A DNA stretch of 64,000 nt from Endomychus coccineus. Lineage: Eukaryota; Arthropoda; Insecta; Coleoptera; Endomychidae. The DNA lies in contig OY294069.1 in the NCBI GenBank assembly GCA_958510875.1, forward strand, positions 161,633,111 through 161,697,110, given 5' to 3'. Below the pieces are notes generated by a model that saw nothing but the letters and a program-made list of their open reading frames with translations, searched no databases and was not told where the DNA came from. Numbering within the stretch: the stretch's first letter is position 1; every line of letters starts with the position of its first letter. Positions 21,301 to 28,139 of this stretch are shown here, one piece after another. The position numbers were made by a program, and so were the translations under genes.

Positions 21301-22167
21301 TACGAGAGTCTTGTGAGTTGTAGCGAGGCAGACCAATACCCTCTACATATTACCGTTTAGTCTTAATGGCGCATGGCCAGTATTGAATGTGACAGGTGAT
21401 ACTCACACCAATTTAACAGAGTCTTAACTGTTCCTTGTGGGAATTTATATGTGGCACATGTGCCTCAGGTATCCTCGTGTGATTGGAACATATTTTTAAC
21501 TGTAAATAAGCGCGTATAAGAGTGTTATGACTGAATGGCTTGCTAAGTGAATACTTATGTTGGTTCTTCCCACGTTTTTTGTCTGACGTACACCTAAGGA
21601 TGTTCATTCTACAATCTTTTGGGTATATTTGACATCAATCAATTTTCAAACATACGTATTACTACTTCTACGCAATAAAGATATACGTCAAGTGCGACAA
21701 GGCTGGTAGGTGGGTATATAATTTAAGGTTAGATTTCTCACCACAGCTACTGGGTTGATCGTTGTGATTGGATAATCCACGTTTGCGATCGATTCTTCCT
21801 CGTTGAACAACCACGTGTTCGATACGTTGTACGAAACAGTCCCATTGTCATGGAAAACCACACCTACTTTCTCGACTGTTTCACCGAACCTGAAAGGTCC
21901 AATTTCTTTCATAATGGGTTTCGTTGACGTATTGTAGAAGTCTTCCGGATTAGTCCAATTGAAAAAATACACATCAAAGTTAACAGGAAACTGATTCGTT
22001 GACCACACATCGTATGTTGCACTGTTTGGTGACAACGTCAATATTGTGTTGACAGTATAGTCCAAGATGTTTGTTCTCAAAACTATCAAAACTATACCAC
22101 CCACTATAAAAACTACGGACGCCGCGACCACATATATGAAAACATGGAACTTCACTTTCGGCTGCAT
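106..22167 (-). CDS. CD36-family class B scavenger receptor (croquemort-like), six coding exons
   Basis: CDS join, in minus order: 22167-21742, 18972-18766, 14706-14412, 4949-4747, 4630-4557, 379-106. The total is 1479 nt, 492 codons plus TGA. All five introns are GT-AG and the phases (0,0,1,0,2) agree across every junction. The protein has the CD36 layout: short N-tail, membrane helix (about residues 8-30), large ectodomain, second helix (about 435-461) and a roughly 30-residue C-tail. Family hallmarks are FNWTNPEDF (69-77), GPFRF, the FDGYEDPLL segment in exon 2, FNIGTG, NECSCTGEC, SCRYG, and FVSLPHF with ITLEP before exon 5. Six ectodomain cysteines (251, 279, 318, 320, 324, 335) match the number forming three disulfides in CD36. 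At least six N-glycosylation sequons are present (70, 79, 108, 114, 213, 331). Family role: surface uptake of lipoprotein, lipid or apoptotic-cell ligands. The croquemort-like label is my inference from the N-terminal half; the exact subfamily is uncertain. No stop or frameshift is seen, so it looks functional. Confidence 0.93.
859..1663. repeat. Inverted repeat flanking a tyrosine-recombinase remnant
   Basis: A 16-bp perfect inverted repeat (859-874 and 1648-1663, CGGTCAGAAATAAAAT in one orientation) flanks the recombinase remnant at 1071-1510. Beyond it, both sides share further imperfect inverted similarity (GCCTCA..AATAAT-type motifs near 800-830 and 1675-1690). It could be the end of a DNA element or a hairpin-like non-coding repeat. 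No target duplication was found. Confidence 0.4.
1071..1510 (+). pseudogene. N-terminal remnant of a tyrosine-recombinase element (Crypton-like), with a 59-bp intron
   Basis: Reading from ATG 1071 gives MEDILKNAEKAKESLFPSK, then stops and frameshifts, then LEWLTRKNVMPKDATETVF and LAYFQEL. A GT-AG intron (1285-1343, gtaagg to ttgcag) joins in phase to SETYSPNSLWDKWSMLK. This order resembles the DNA-binding N-terminal part of insect proteins with a phage-integrase-type core that I know as transposon-related. The catalytic half is missing. It sits in the last intron of the CD36-like gene, on the opposite strand. Family name from memory; decay is certain. Confidence 0.5.
1753..2130 (+). repeat. 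Unclassified dispersed repeat, uninterrupted copy
   Basis: This roughly 380-bp stretch is clearly similar to 10752-10890 plus 13263-13541, sharing for example TTTTTTGAGGTTAGAG, GATTCGTTCACAATTCCAAG and AATGCTTATAATCG. It is the empty-site version of the locus that received the 2372-bp transposon at 10891. No protein is recognised in it. Confidence 0.75.
2184..2540 (-). pseudogene. Fragment of a transposon-associated protein with a CXC (tesmin/TSO1-like) cysteine cluster
   Basis: On the minus strand, with one or more frameshifts, this reads YDDAAKQHSF near 2490, then NARPDELIKIIPCDCKKNC, TGKCSCKNKDYLVAHMCK and RCEGKECSNCPEPE, ending in DDDDFDM and TAA at 2186-2184. The CxC-x3-C-x3-CxC-type spacing is that of CXC domains. 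The context (AAKQHSF, later PDELIKII) resembles the C-terminus of proteins that are repetitive in insect genomes. It lies inside the CD36-like gene's last intron. Broken, so not a gene. Function unknown. Confidence 0.55.
2540..2578. repeat. Perfect 16-bp inverted repeat with 7-nt loop
   Basis: Arms are AATGTAAATGTTCGCT (2540-2555) and its exact reverse complement (2563-2578) around GGCATGA. It could extrude as a cruciform or form a hairpin in pre-mRNA of the surrounding intron. It lies immediately upstream (minus sense) of the CXC fragment and may be a MITE core. Confidence 0.8.
2850..4550. other. Intronic DNA without recognised genes; weak transposon end near 4318
   Basis: AT-rich sequence of the last intron. 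The only hint is GAGCACCCTGTACA at about 4303-4316, which resembles the terminal GGGTG-type ends of insect Tc1/mariner elements; no partner end was found. Short ORFs here (for example 3151-3357) show no recognisable features. Confidence 0.5.
4557..4630 (-). CDS. CD36-like gene, coding exon 5 (residues 378-401, small)
   Basis: This is a 74-bp exon too short for routine ORF finding. It encodes RTGLPLQVAARIQLNLLVQ and then EIPGIA, the expected ectodomain strand after ITLEP. The acceptor is TTCTTACAG and the donor GTAAGT; it ends with two bases (GC) completed by G in the last exon. The 116-bp intron separating it from exon 4 is the only compact intron of the gene. Confidence 0.88.
4747..4949 (-). 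CDS. CD36-like gene, coding exon 4 (residues 310-377)
   Basis: The exon is 203 bp, beginning with two bases that complete a Gly codon after acceptor CGTTTTCAG and ending in phase 0 at donor GTGAGT. It holds four of the six conserved cysteines in NECSCTGEC and SSCRYG, followed by FVSLPHF and ITLEP. This is the most diagnostic exon of the gene. Confidence 0.92.
5150..5300. other. Possible Tc1/mariner-type terminus
   Basis: TATACAGGATGTCCGGAAAT at 5154-5173 looks like one end of a Tc1/mariner-type element (TA followed by CAGGNTGTCC). No matching inverted end was located, so it is either solo or the partner is lost. Confidence 0.25.
5465..7713 (-). mobile_element. hAT transposon (Charlie/GTF2IRD2-ZBED-like), degraded, with TIRs and 8-bp TSD
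   Basis: Ends are CATGGGTCTCCAAAC (left) and, on the other strand, CAGGGGTCTCCGAAC (right), typical of hAT elements of this clade. They are flanked by 8-bp duplications agttagaa (5457-5464) and acttagaa (7714-7721), one mismatch. The minus strand encodes pieces of the transposase: a start MEKKLKVDSECRIF at 7269, an ORF (7131-6667) with the LALDESTDW segment, and C-terminal pieces including FGTSHLCEKTFSKMK, the hAT dimerisation motif. Stops and frameshifts break the frame, so it is dead. It sits in intron 3 of the CD36-like gene. Confidence 0.88.
6667..7131 (-). pseudogene. hAT transposase, N-terminal/central fragment
   Basis: A 154-codon open stretch, part of the element 5465-7713. It contains a segment of the RNase H-like domain (WFSLALDESTDWSDTTHVF) with the first acidic motif of hAT transposases; the BED-finger region upstream is mostly lost. 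It resembles the transposase-derived domain of GTF2I repeat-containing proteins. It stops early, well short of the roughly 600 residues expected. A C-terminal remnant lies at 5654-6101 on the same strand. Confidence 0.8.
7795..7971 (+). other. Unrecognised 58-codon ORF
   Basis: ATG 7795 opens MRKNKYKSVDEICPRGILQ, continues with QDGECQFDDDKRILCG and ends at TAG about 7971. Cys and acidic spacing looks protein-like, but I cannot name a family. It is on the plus strand inside an intron of a minus-strand gene, next to a hAT copy, so a transposon relic is the likeliest explanation. Confidence 0.15.
7980..9300. other. Intronic DNA without recognised features
   Basis: AT-rich sequence of intron 3 between the hAT element and the MITE at 9303. 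I see no coding pattern, termini or long repeats. Confidence 0.5.
9303..9910 (+). mobile_element. Mariner-derived MITE with about 165-bp TIRs and TA target site
   Basis: It begins CCGGGATATCAAAAATTATC and ends with the inverse, flanked by TA on both sides. Arms of about 165 bp are almost identical. The centre holds an in-frame start MPLTTQHKIFMIEAYFR and TGALVNVHRTKRG that matches the N-terminus of mariner-type transposases before terminating. This is thus an internally deleted mariner copy. A second stretch (about 9465-9520) repeats an inner part of the left arm. Sister copy: 55417-56338. Confidence 0.88.
10180..10600 (-). mobile_element. Penelope-like element, 3' terminal fragment with hammerhead-like motif
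   Basis: The sequence matches the terminal repeats at 52490-53150: the hammerhead-like block (10299-10341), CGTCG-type segment, ACACGAATAATTGAAAAT tract, and near 10550 GATTGCGATGGAAATCTC, also seen at 53420-53440. No reverse transcriptase remains. Confidence 0.6.
10299..10341 (-). ncRNA. Hammerhead-ribozyme-like motif in a Penelope terminus
   Basis: On the minus strand: stem I strand UCUU, core CUGAUGA, one extra U, stem II GGUC-AUGA-GACC, then AAAA where GAAA is required, stem III ACG-UA-CGU, then A and AAGA, which pairs with UCUU. The G12 to A change should disable this copy. Relatives lie at 52548-52595 and 52877-52921. Penelope-like elements are known to carry such ribozymes. Confidence 0.5.
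11061..11095. repeat. Subterminal hairpin of the 2372-bp transposon
   Basis: Perfect 14-bp arms TTACAAAGTGGTAT (11061-11074) and ATACCACTTTGTAA (11082-11095) around a 7-nt loop. It overlaps the family of subterminal motifs and lies upstream of the coding region; a transposase-binding or regulatory role is inferred only. Confidence 0.75.
11172..12800 (+). pseudogene. Transposase-like protein of the 2372-bp element, frameshifted and internally deleted
   Basis: Three parts can be read. First, 11172-12038 is open for 288 codons with an acidic N-terminus, a Cys cluster (CKCNVRKH, CRNNCLLKC), RLFILSTTKKF, and HYCRANTQKEYLDPS, ending at the FHVPKK segment. Second, after a frameshift, CDVCEEVKLKKK then, further on, SNFYYKSKLNLHNLT and AEWHEMLMGRAGNDLASALV are recognisable. 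Third, near 12390 the text jumps from DNKTHV to QEIDSVHSCIERVL and runs to a Cys-rich end NCGCRK at 12800. The jump removes the stretch where acidic catalytic residues would be expected. It resembles a repetitive uncharacterised insect/cnidarian protein family (DUF7869-type in my memory). The copy cannot be autonomous. Confidence 0.65.
13542..14400. other. Intronic DNA without recognised features
   Basis: AT-rich sequence at the right side of intron 3. Short ORFs (13748-13930, 14165-14401) lack recognisable motifs; the second only abuts exon 3 of the CD36-like gene. Confidence 0.5.
14412..14706 (-). CDS. CD36-like gene, coding exon 3 (residues 212-309 plus one base)
   Basis: The exon is 295 bp, opening after acceptor TTTATTATAG and closing at donor GTGAGT with one base of the next codon. 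It encodes RNGTADFNGRFNIGTG, the classic CD36-family turn, then the WN and cysteine-containing region with C251 and C279. Phase 1 at its end is matched by the two-base remainder at the start of the next exon. Confidence 0.9.
15296..15450 (+). mobile_element. Helentron 5' terminus inserted in the Penelope element
   Basis: AAGCTATTGCATATAGC and TTTTATCGCGGG, then GAGCGCGGCGACCGAATC, match the 5' end of the Helentron at 50972 (minus) closely. Homology continues at 15443-15490 (CGCCTACCATGTAGCTCGGC). The insertion follows a run of T, as Helentrons prefer. I could not find a convincing 3' terminus near 16540, so the copy may be truncated or followed by other repeats. Confidence 0.65.
15359..15422. 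repeat. Tandem pair of a 32-bp palindromic unit
   Basis: Two identical head-to-tail 32-bp units each contain the palindrome TTAGATTTCCGT-A-ACGGAAATCTAA. The related Helentron at 50900 has only a single degenerate CCGTAACG core. The duplication looks recent, since the units are identical. Confidence 0.8.
15520..16190 (+). repeat. Unclassified 650-bp repeat, copy A
   Basis: Similar in reverse orientation to 55530-56180, by eye around 80%. Shared landmarks are AGGTCGTGATAGCC, ATCGAATGACGTTCACGTGA, GCAGCGAGCTCCT, and GACGTCTGGCGTTCA. Both copies keep a 62-codon ORF (here 15883-16071, minus) ending at the same stop. This copy is nested in Helentron/Penelope sequence. No family recognised. Confidence 0.7.
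16196..16233. repeat. Inverted repeat, 18-bp arms
   Basis: Arms CATAGATAAATCTACTAC and GTAGTAGAGTTATCTATG, one mismatch, around TG. It sits in the sequence interrupting the Penelope element; significance unknown. Confidence 0.7.
17413..18060 (+). pseudogene. Catalytic half of a tyrosine-recombinase element (Crypton-like), degraded
   Basis: Reading across frames gives SLWATCSMIKSTMQINV, YEPKGKVSTMENITKFLNEV, MEVVLIIGLNGACSLITEDI, RHGKCTVQSVGIHTFAKI, GHCLRK, LANSGADTQVLKSHG and STIVAEGY. GHCLRK supplies the H-x2-R motif and VAEGY the expected nucleophilic Tyr. The first catalytic Arg, expected just after GAC in NGAC, is Ser here. Several frameshifts and stops are present. The N-terminal SLW..SM.K segment is shared with 1071-1510. 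Related to integrase-type elements; family name by memory. Confidence 0.6.
18061..18765. other. Intronic DNA without recognised genes
   Basis: Between the recombinase remnant and exon 2. GGACGAAACTGTAT at 18711 and GCGGACGAAACAGTAT at 18641 repeat a short motif; otherwise nothing recognised. Confidence 0.45.
18766..18972 (-). CDS. CD36-like gene, coding exon 2 (residues 143-211)
   Basis: The exon is 207 bp, phase 0 at both ends. The acceptor TAATTCCAG is followed by codons SAAYTARTWNYLV and the donor is GTAAGT. The exon carries the family's FDGYEDPLL segment and ends at WFYE, just before the RNGT block of the next exon. The exon extends beyond the first in-frame GTG or ATG, so a start-codon-based ORF call would clip its first 12 codons. 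Confidence 0.9.
18973..19985. other. Intronic DNA without recognised genes
   Basis: AT-rich sequence of intron 1. A loosely repeated phrase, GACTG[AC]AAGT[TC]AACCC, occurs at about 19140 and 19240. No coding or terminus pattern. Confidence 0.45.
19990..20275 (-). mobile_element. LINE fragment, C-terminal region
   Basis: The minus strand reads EEEKWTKCQDLLFGLLTLYP, then GHKIVSVVLTIGVLVGIRSS and, after a stop, IDRMQKVVILGSMKIL. This resembles the region following reverse transcriptase in some invertebrate LINEs, which ends LL-GT/S-x-RILR. Short and broken; clade not assigned. Confidence 0.45.
20300..21290 (+). mobile_element. Mariner transposon copy, degraded
   Basis: Fragments in shifting frames cover a DD34D mariner transposase in order: SEFRVLIKLYFLRGQNITQT (20333), DAERSGHPIEVTTPEIIDKI (20494), VTVDETWIHHNTPE with the first catalytic Asp (about 20780), KVMATVF (20905), DNAPGHRS near 20990 with the second Asp, then SPDLAP and DFIYF near 21075 (third Asp region). 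At least four frameshifts or stops. Terminal repeats not confirmed. Same strand orientation opposite to the CD36-like gene, in its intron 1. Confidence 0.85.
21291..21741. other. Intronic DNA without recognised features
   Basis: Sequence between the mariner copy and exon 1 of the CD36-like gene; no pattern recognised beyond the splice donor at 21741. Confidence 0.5.
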
Positions 22168-22181
22168 GACCCAATTCTATT
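21742..22181 (-). CDS. CD36-like gene, exon with start codon (residues 1-142)
   Basis: The ATG is at 22167-22165 and coding runs to 21742, where the donor GTGAGA follows in phase 0. The exon encodes the N-terminal membrane helix and the start of the ectodomain, with FNWTNPEDF and GPFRF. Only 14 nt upstream of the ATG, a good acceptor (TTGTTCCAG, ending at 22182) gives 22181 as the exon start. The 5' UTR is therefore probably spliced, with the first exon and promoter further right. This is the only in-frame ATG ahead of the membrane segment. Confidence 0.92.
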
Positions 22182-22719
22182 CTGGAACAAAAAAGAAAAT
22201 GGGTTCATTATTTAGATAAAAGACGACTCAATCAGATGATGATGTTAGTGTGAATACTTATTTTGAGCGTCAAATGTTTTAGAGAAATGCATTTCGACAC
22301 TTTTTCATGGTATTATTGACCAAATAGTCATTTTACTGCTCCAAAGTATCATTTTAACTCATCAAATTTTCTAAATATACTGAGTCTCCTGCAATATTTA
22401 CTGTACTGACTGTAATATGAATTAATAATGAGTCACATACTGTTCAGTTTACTACAAACCATAATAATTGGTCGTGATTTATGATTCTCAGTACTTTAGA
22501 CACAGTCTTATATTTTTGTGACTTTGATCCTATGATCATTGATAAATATATCATCGATTCGATTTATCAATCTCAATCAGTCTAAAATGGACAAATCATA
22601 TTCACGATTTAGCTAACAAAATAAGACGATTAATAATAGAAGTAAAGTAAAGTAGTTACAGTACATAGTAATTACAGTATATAGAATAAACTTACATATC
22701 CCATGAAGGTTACACCTTG
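22182..22719. other. Upstream region of the CD36-like gene; intron inferred
   Basis: By the splice acceptor at 22182, this should be intron rather than promoter. No TATA/initiator arrangement or exon could be defended. Confidence 0.45.
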
Positions 22720-24441
22720 TTCATTTATTTATTTATTCATTCATTTAAATACGCTCTCAAAAAGAGAAATCTCTTGGAGAGCTTAGGAGTACATATATAA
22801 TTAGAGTAGGAATTCAAATTAACTAATATACACAGCTGTACAAATGTCATTAGGGTTACTTTCCTCTAAGCAAGAGAATCTATGCTGGTGGGAAAATCTA
22901 ATAGATGGATAATTACCATTACCTTTGAAGGTTAAATATCTTATGAAACGCCGATTCACGCGCTCTATTTAGCTTATATAAATTTTATAATGGGGGTTCC
23001 ACACAATTGAAGCATATTCGAGCTTAGAACGAACGAATGAATTGTATAATATTATTATTGAATCACAATAGGTGGCAATTCCGGATGATGAAGCTCAGCA
23101 TGCTGTAAGCGCTAGAAACAATTGATTCAATAAGAGAAGCAAATGACAATTTCATGTCAAAAAAAACTCCCAAGTCTCTGAAACTATAGGAACGAGTAAC
23201 ATTTGATAAAATCACAGGACTGCCAACCAGATTATGAATGACTTTATTCATAGATAAAATACTATGAATTTCCCTACGTTTATATAACTCTGGGTAAGAT
23301 AATATATCTAATAGAGCCTGGTGGGAAAATCCAATAGATGGATAATTACCATCATCGTTGAAGGCTACAAATGTTAAGAAACTCAGATTCACGCGCTCTA
23401 TTTTGTTTATATAAATTTTATAATGGGGGTTCCACACAATTGAAGCATATTCTAGCTTAGAACGAACAAATGAAATGTATAATATTATTATTGAATCACT
23501 ATTGTTAAATATGCGACAATTCCGGATGATAAAGCCCACCATTCTGTAGGCGCTGGAAACAATTGATTCAATGTGAGACTCAAATGACAATTTCACATCA
23601 AACAAAACTCCAAAGTCTCTGGAACTACAGGAACGATCAAGAGCTGTGTCAACAAGTTTGTAATTGTAAATAATAGGCATAATTTTCTTGGTGAAAGTCC
23701 TTACAGTGCACTTAGTAATACTAAGCTCCAGATGATTGATCACACACCAAGTACTGAGTGCATCTAAGTCATGCTGCAGTGAGATACTACATGAAGAATG
23801 CTTTACTACCGAGCGAAGTTTTAAATCGTCTACGTAAAGAGGAAGATAACAGACAAATAAAGAAGAAATATCATTGATAAATAAATTGAATAGGAGTAGC
23901 TCAAGAACTGACCCTTGAGATACACCTGGGGTGACATGAAATGAATAAGATTTAAAACCTCTATACTCTACATATTGATATCTATCATTTAGTTCAGAAT
24001 TCCAAAATTTTATCAAATGATTTGTAAATCCAAAGCTAGACATTTCATTCAATAAAATACTGTGATCCATTTTATCAAATGCCTTAGCAAAATCGAGGTA
24101 GATACAATCAATCTGGCCACCCTCATCAATAACATCAGCCAAATATAGACTGTAGCAACCTAAGTTAGTAACAGTTGGTCTGCCAGGCATGAACCCATGC
24201 TGCTATTGATGATGGCAATTGGGCGATAATTAGTGACCTCATGTCTATTACCTTTTTTAAAAAGCGGTACTAATTTTGAAACTTTCCACAGATCTGAAAA
24301 AGTATGCGATTTTAAAGCTAATGAATATAAAAATGCCAGTGGAGCTGCGAATATATTGATGCAATCTTTCATGAAAAAAGTCGGAATTTGATCTAGACCC
24401 TTTGTGTGACTTGCTTTAAGTCTTTTAATAACTTGAATCAT
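22720..24441 (-). mobile_element. Non-LTR retrotransposon (jockey/CR1-type) reverse transcriptase, 5' truncated
   Basis: Minus-strand reading runs 24441 to about 22720. It contains LWKVSKLVPLFKKGNRHEVT, NYRPIAI, a frame break near 24190, IDCIYLDFAKAFDKMDHSIL, TPGVSQGSV and LPLYVDDLKL. The last replaces the usual YADD with YVDD. The 3' end carries an A-rich tail (AAATGAATGAATAAATAAAT, 22748-22724 on minus). A 433-bp unit is duplicated near the 3' end (see separate entry), altering the C-terminus. Endonuclease and ORF1 are missing, so it is a dead, truncated copy. Confidence 0.85.
22886..23634 (-). repeat. Tandem duplication (433-bp period) inside the LINE 3' region
   Basis: 22886-23203 matches 23319-23634 over about 320 bp, including GGGGGTTCCACACAATTGAA and ACAATTGATTCAAT blocks. 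In the protein, the segment SSRDFGVLFDVKLSFESHIE recurs as SYSFRDLGVFFDMKLSFASL downstream. Either tandem duplication in this copy or joining of two LINE ends. Confidence 0.8.
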
Positions 24442-24442
24442 T

Positions 24443-25150
24443 TCAGGGGACTAACAATTGAAAGAGATCATGTACCTTAAGTCTTGGTGTTTTTATTATA
24501 TATTGCTTGATTTTATTCTTAAAGAGTCTAAGTGATTTCATATCTTTCATTTCAGATGGTAAGGAATTATATATTTTTGGTGCAAGAAGCACATGTGATC
24601 TTTGACCAAACGTTTTGTTCATTTTGAGGATGATAAAGGAATTAGCGTTCTCTCTAGTTTCATGTGAATGGTAGATTTCTAAAACTCCATTTATATTTTC
24701 GAAACAGTATGTAGTTAATGCTTGGTAAAATAATTGTCTGGTATCTAGTGTTTCACTATCTTTGTGTAGAGATTCCATGCTTTATCTGATTGGTTTATCG
24801 AATATTATTTTCAGGATCCGTTTTTGACTAACGTTAATACTTTTCAAATAATGGTTTGTTATTCCTCCCCAAGTAGGAATTCCATAATTCAGAATGGACT
24901 GTATTGAGGTAAAAGATATTGATTTTGATCACAGAACGTTTTTAGATATTTTAATTTTAGAATAGCACATCTCATTCTTTTTACCAGAATTTTTGCATAT
25001 TTCTAATGCTTTTGCTTACCAAATATGTGATACGCTTTATGATGTCTTGTGCAATATTTTTTAGGGTTTTTGGCTGAATTTTATCAATACCAGGAGAAAC
25101 TTCTGACTAGAAACTTTTTATAATTCTCAATATTTCGCCTTCAGTTGTAC
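24443..25150 (-). mobile_element. Second LINE fragment, C-terminal part plus RT scrap
   Basis: The ORF 24778-24443 holds FGQRSHVLLAPKIYNSLPSE and LRLFKNKIKQYI, a typical LINE C-terminal tail. Upstream, YGIPTWGGITNHYLKSINVS and QKRILKII (24830-24900) fit the RT thumb/connection end. At 25060-25110, EVSPGIDKIQPKTLKNIA fits the RT N-terminal part, so the core palm is deleted. It abuts the 5' break of the LINE at 22720-24441. Confidence 0.7.
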
Positions 25151-26050
25151 TATTTAGATGAATGATATTATCAATGCTGTATATGTTTTTTTATAGTTAT
25201 TTTTGGGAATTTACGAGTTACGAATAATATTATTCAAAAATAGACTGTATTCCATAAATTGTCTTTGTAATGAATCGATTCTAAATGTCTGATGCATATA
25301 CTTTTTTATCAACTGCACCTTCTGTTTTAAATCTACAAACGAACATTTTGTGAATTACGGTTACCAAACTATCCAGTGCACAAACAAACATGGTAGTACC
25401 ATTTAGAAAACATGATGAGATTCAAAGGTTTGTAATAACTCTTGCGCCATAAATTTATAATATCCTACCAATTAAAATCGAACCTATTTGTTAAAAAATG
25501 TAAATGTTTTATTAATCCAAATACCAATCACATAAATAAGATGCTATGAAAAAAGGTGCTTAATTAACTAATTTAACATGATCCAGTTATATTATTAATG
25601 TATTAACTATTATAATTACTATTTATACTATATTAAATAGCGTTTGTTTAAGTATCATATTTTTTTCTTTTTTTTTTCTTCTCATTATTTAATAATATAT
25701 TTGGTATTATTGCAGATATACCTTGTGAAAATGTATATGTATGTATTTATATTAATGACAATAAGTAACAGTAATAAATAAATAAAATAAATTATAATAA
25801 TACTGATCTATTCTTTGAGTGCTATCGTAGGAACAGGTAGTGGCGTTGGCTTTGCCGCCGCGATGTTATTCCCTAAGTTTCAAGACTTAAATACACATTG
25901 GAAAGGTACAACCGGTAGAAGGCGGGGATATACGTCAAATTATTCTTTAGGTCATAAAATTGAAAGCATATTTGAATATACTGAGATATCTAAGTTATGG
26001 GGTGTTCTGTCAGTATATAAGCTGCTTTGTTTTGTTATGAGGTAACTATA
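25151..26050. other. AT-rich intergenic DNA
   Basis: No coding pattern recognised. A 76-codon ORF at 25815-26045 begins MSAIVGTGSGVGFAAAMLFP, but codon context and surroundings give no family and it runs into the MITE boundary. Confidence 0.45.
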
Positions 26051-27110
26051 CAAGGTGTTCCATCTCAGACGAGCCACCCCGTATATTTCTTATCCCATAG
26101 TGAGTGGAAAAATCTCCAGAAACACGTCAAATGATTTTGTTTGGGGGACATCTTTTGACGTATATTTGAGTCTTGAACGAGCAACCCTCTAATAGGGGGC
26201 GCTTCAATCCCTCAAATTTGAATAGGGGAGAGGGGTTGAGTGATACGTCATTTGAAAGGTCTTGGAAGCCCCTTTACAACGGTGTATGGAAAACGTAAAT
26301 TTGATGAACCGTTTTCGCCAAAAATTAATTTTGTTGCTCGAATGCGCCACCTTGAATATTTTGGTTATTTGTACAATGTACAAGCTCATTTTTATTAAGC
26401 CTTTTTTAGAAACTTAAACAATCTTCAAAAAATCACATTCGTAAAAAAATTGAATTGTGTTGTCATGCTTACAATGAAAAAAATTAAAACAAGCGTGTTT
26501 AAATCAAATGTTCAAATTGTCCTCCATTGACTTCCATACAATAATAAATTCTGTCAAACTAATAAATCAAAAAACAGCAAAACATTTCCTAATGTTGCCT
26601 TCATTCTTTGTTCTTAGAAGGTGTTTTTCGACCATTTCATGATTTTAATCAATCTGTTGAGTTACTACTTTGCTGATTTGTTTAAAATTTCAAAAAATAT
26701 GGTGTACACATTGCAAGAACGTGTTGAGCTGGTTAGCCTTTATTACCAATTTTTTTACGAATGCGATTTTATGAAGATTGTTTAAGTTTGTAAAAAAGGC
26801 TTAATAAAAATGAGCTTGTACATTGTACAAATAACCAAAATATTCAAGGTGGCGCATTCGAGCAACAAAATTAATTTTTGGCGAAAACGGTTCATCAAAT
26901 TTACGTTTTTCATACACCATTGTAAAGAGGCTTCCAAGACCTTTCAAATGACGTATCACTCAACCCCTCTCCCCTATTCAATTTTGAGGGGTCAAATATA
27001 CGTCAAAAGATGTCCCCCAAACAAAATCATTCGACGTGTTTCGGGAGATTTTTCCACTCACTATGGGATAAGAAATATACGGGGTGGCTCATCTGAGATG
27101 GAACACCTTG
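26051..27110. mobile_element. Tc1/mariner-derived foldback element with about 390-bp TIRs
   Basis: It starts CAAGGTGTTCCATCTCAGA and ends with the inverse, flanked by TA. Arms 26051-26445 and 26725-27110 are near-identical inverted copies. The roughly 280-bp centre keeps two transposase scraps: on minus, YYCMEVNGGQFEHLI and stop (about 26560-26510), a C-terminus typical of Tc1/mariner-type proteins; on plus, MVYTLQERVELVSLYYQF (from 26699), an N-terminus. They point in opposite directions, so the middle was rearranged. Confidence 0.85.
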
Positions 27111-27119
27111 TATAATAAC

Positions 27120-27830
27120 TAATGATAGAAAGCTTCCTCCAAAAGTTGTACTTCAGATTGCTCCAAATATCAGAGACAGTTTCGTAAGTCACCTAAATTT
27201 CGGAAATATTGACCTATGGCGTGTTTTTCTCGAACCAGTTCACATCCTGACGTGGGTTATAAATAAAAAAGATAAACTATAGTTGTGGGATTCATATCAA
27301 TGAAGGTTATATAACGTTGACATAAAAATTCATTATTTTGATAGGTGTGTGTCGATCAGGCGATTTATCATTTTGTTATTTCCGTCAGTGAATGATATGA
27401 AACTACTATTGAACGACATTTTGAAGTCCTTAACTGCGACTACTATAATACTAAAGTACGAAATAATCAGCCTTATCCACTAAAAATACTATTAAAGTAC
27501 TAGGGACCTTTCAGCTAACAAATAGACATCATCAATGCTCACTCTGATTAAGAATTATTCACATTCCATCATTATAAGGGTTAATCGTCACCGAACATTA
27601 TAACCTTTTATTACTTAAAGCTGTTTGAAATTAGAGCGTTTTTATCCAATTGAACAAATTTGATAAAAATTTTAGGGATCTCATGTGGACTATCAAAAGT
27701 ATTAACACTATATAACCTTTTTCGATGATACTACAAACCATAGAGTGAACACATATAATAAACTGTGACCACATATCGATGACGTCACTTGATTTTTAAA
27801 CTGAGAGTCATGGACACTATTGCAGGTTAA
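27120..27830. other. Intergenic DNA with a degenerate Penelope-terminus scrap
   Basis: Only 27478-27545 is recognised: it matches the terminal motif at 38262-38330 (CTTATCCACTAAAAATACTA, then GACCTTTCAGCT). The hammerhead-like core is degenerate here. The rest is featureless AT-rich DNA. Confidence 0.5.
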
Positions 27831-27859
27831 ATGTATGGGTGTCATGGGATAGTTTTTCC

Positions 27860-28110
27860 TCTTGTGTTTGAGGTCAAGTAGGCAAGATCGCTACTTATCT
27901 GCTTCAAGGATCGGGAAAGAGGTAAGGGGTAGCCTCTATGAAATTTCATGTAGAAAGACACTTTTCACTTGTTTTGGAGATCAAATTTGCGAAATTTCAT
28001 CAAGGTCGGTATGCCTACTTCAAGAGGTGAGAATGGAGTTGGTGTAGTTTTTTCGAAATATCATGTAGAAAGTCTCCTCTTGTTTTGAAAGTCTGGTGTA
28101 AAAAAAAATT
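27860..28110. repeat. Short degenerate tandem repeats next to a LINE 3' end
   Basis: The phrase GAAAT[TA]TCATGTAGAAAG with a following CTTGTTTTG[GA]A recurs at about 27940 and 28057, period about 116 bp. It adjoins the 3' side of the LINE at 28140 and may be part of its UTR. Confidence 0.4.
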
Positions 28111-28139
28111 TCATCCAGATCTATCAATCAATTGAAACG

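Noticed and set aside
21980..22174. Alternative minus-strand ORF overlapping exon 1 of the CD36-like gene
   Set aside because: Shadow frame; the CD36 frame has the membrane helix and FNWTNPEDF motif and splices correctly.
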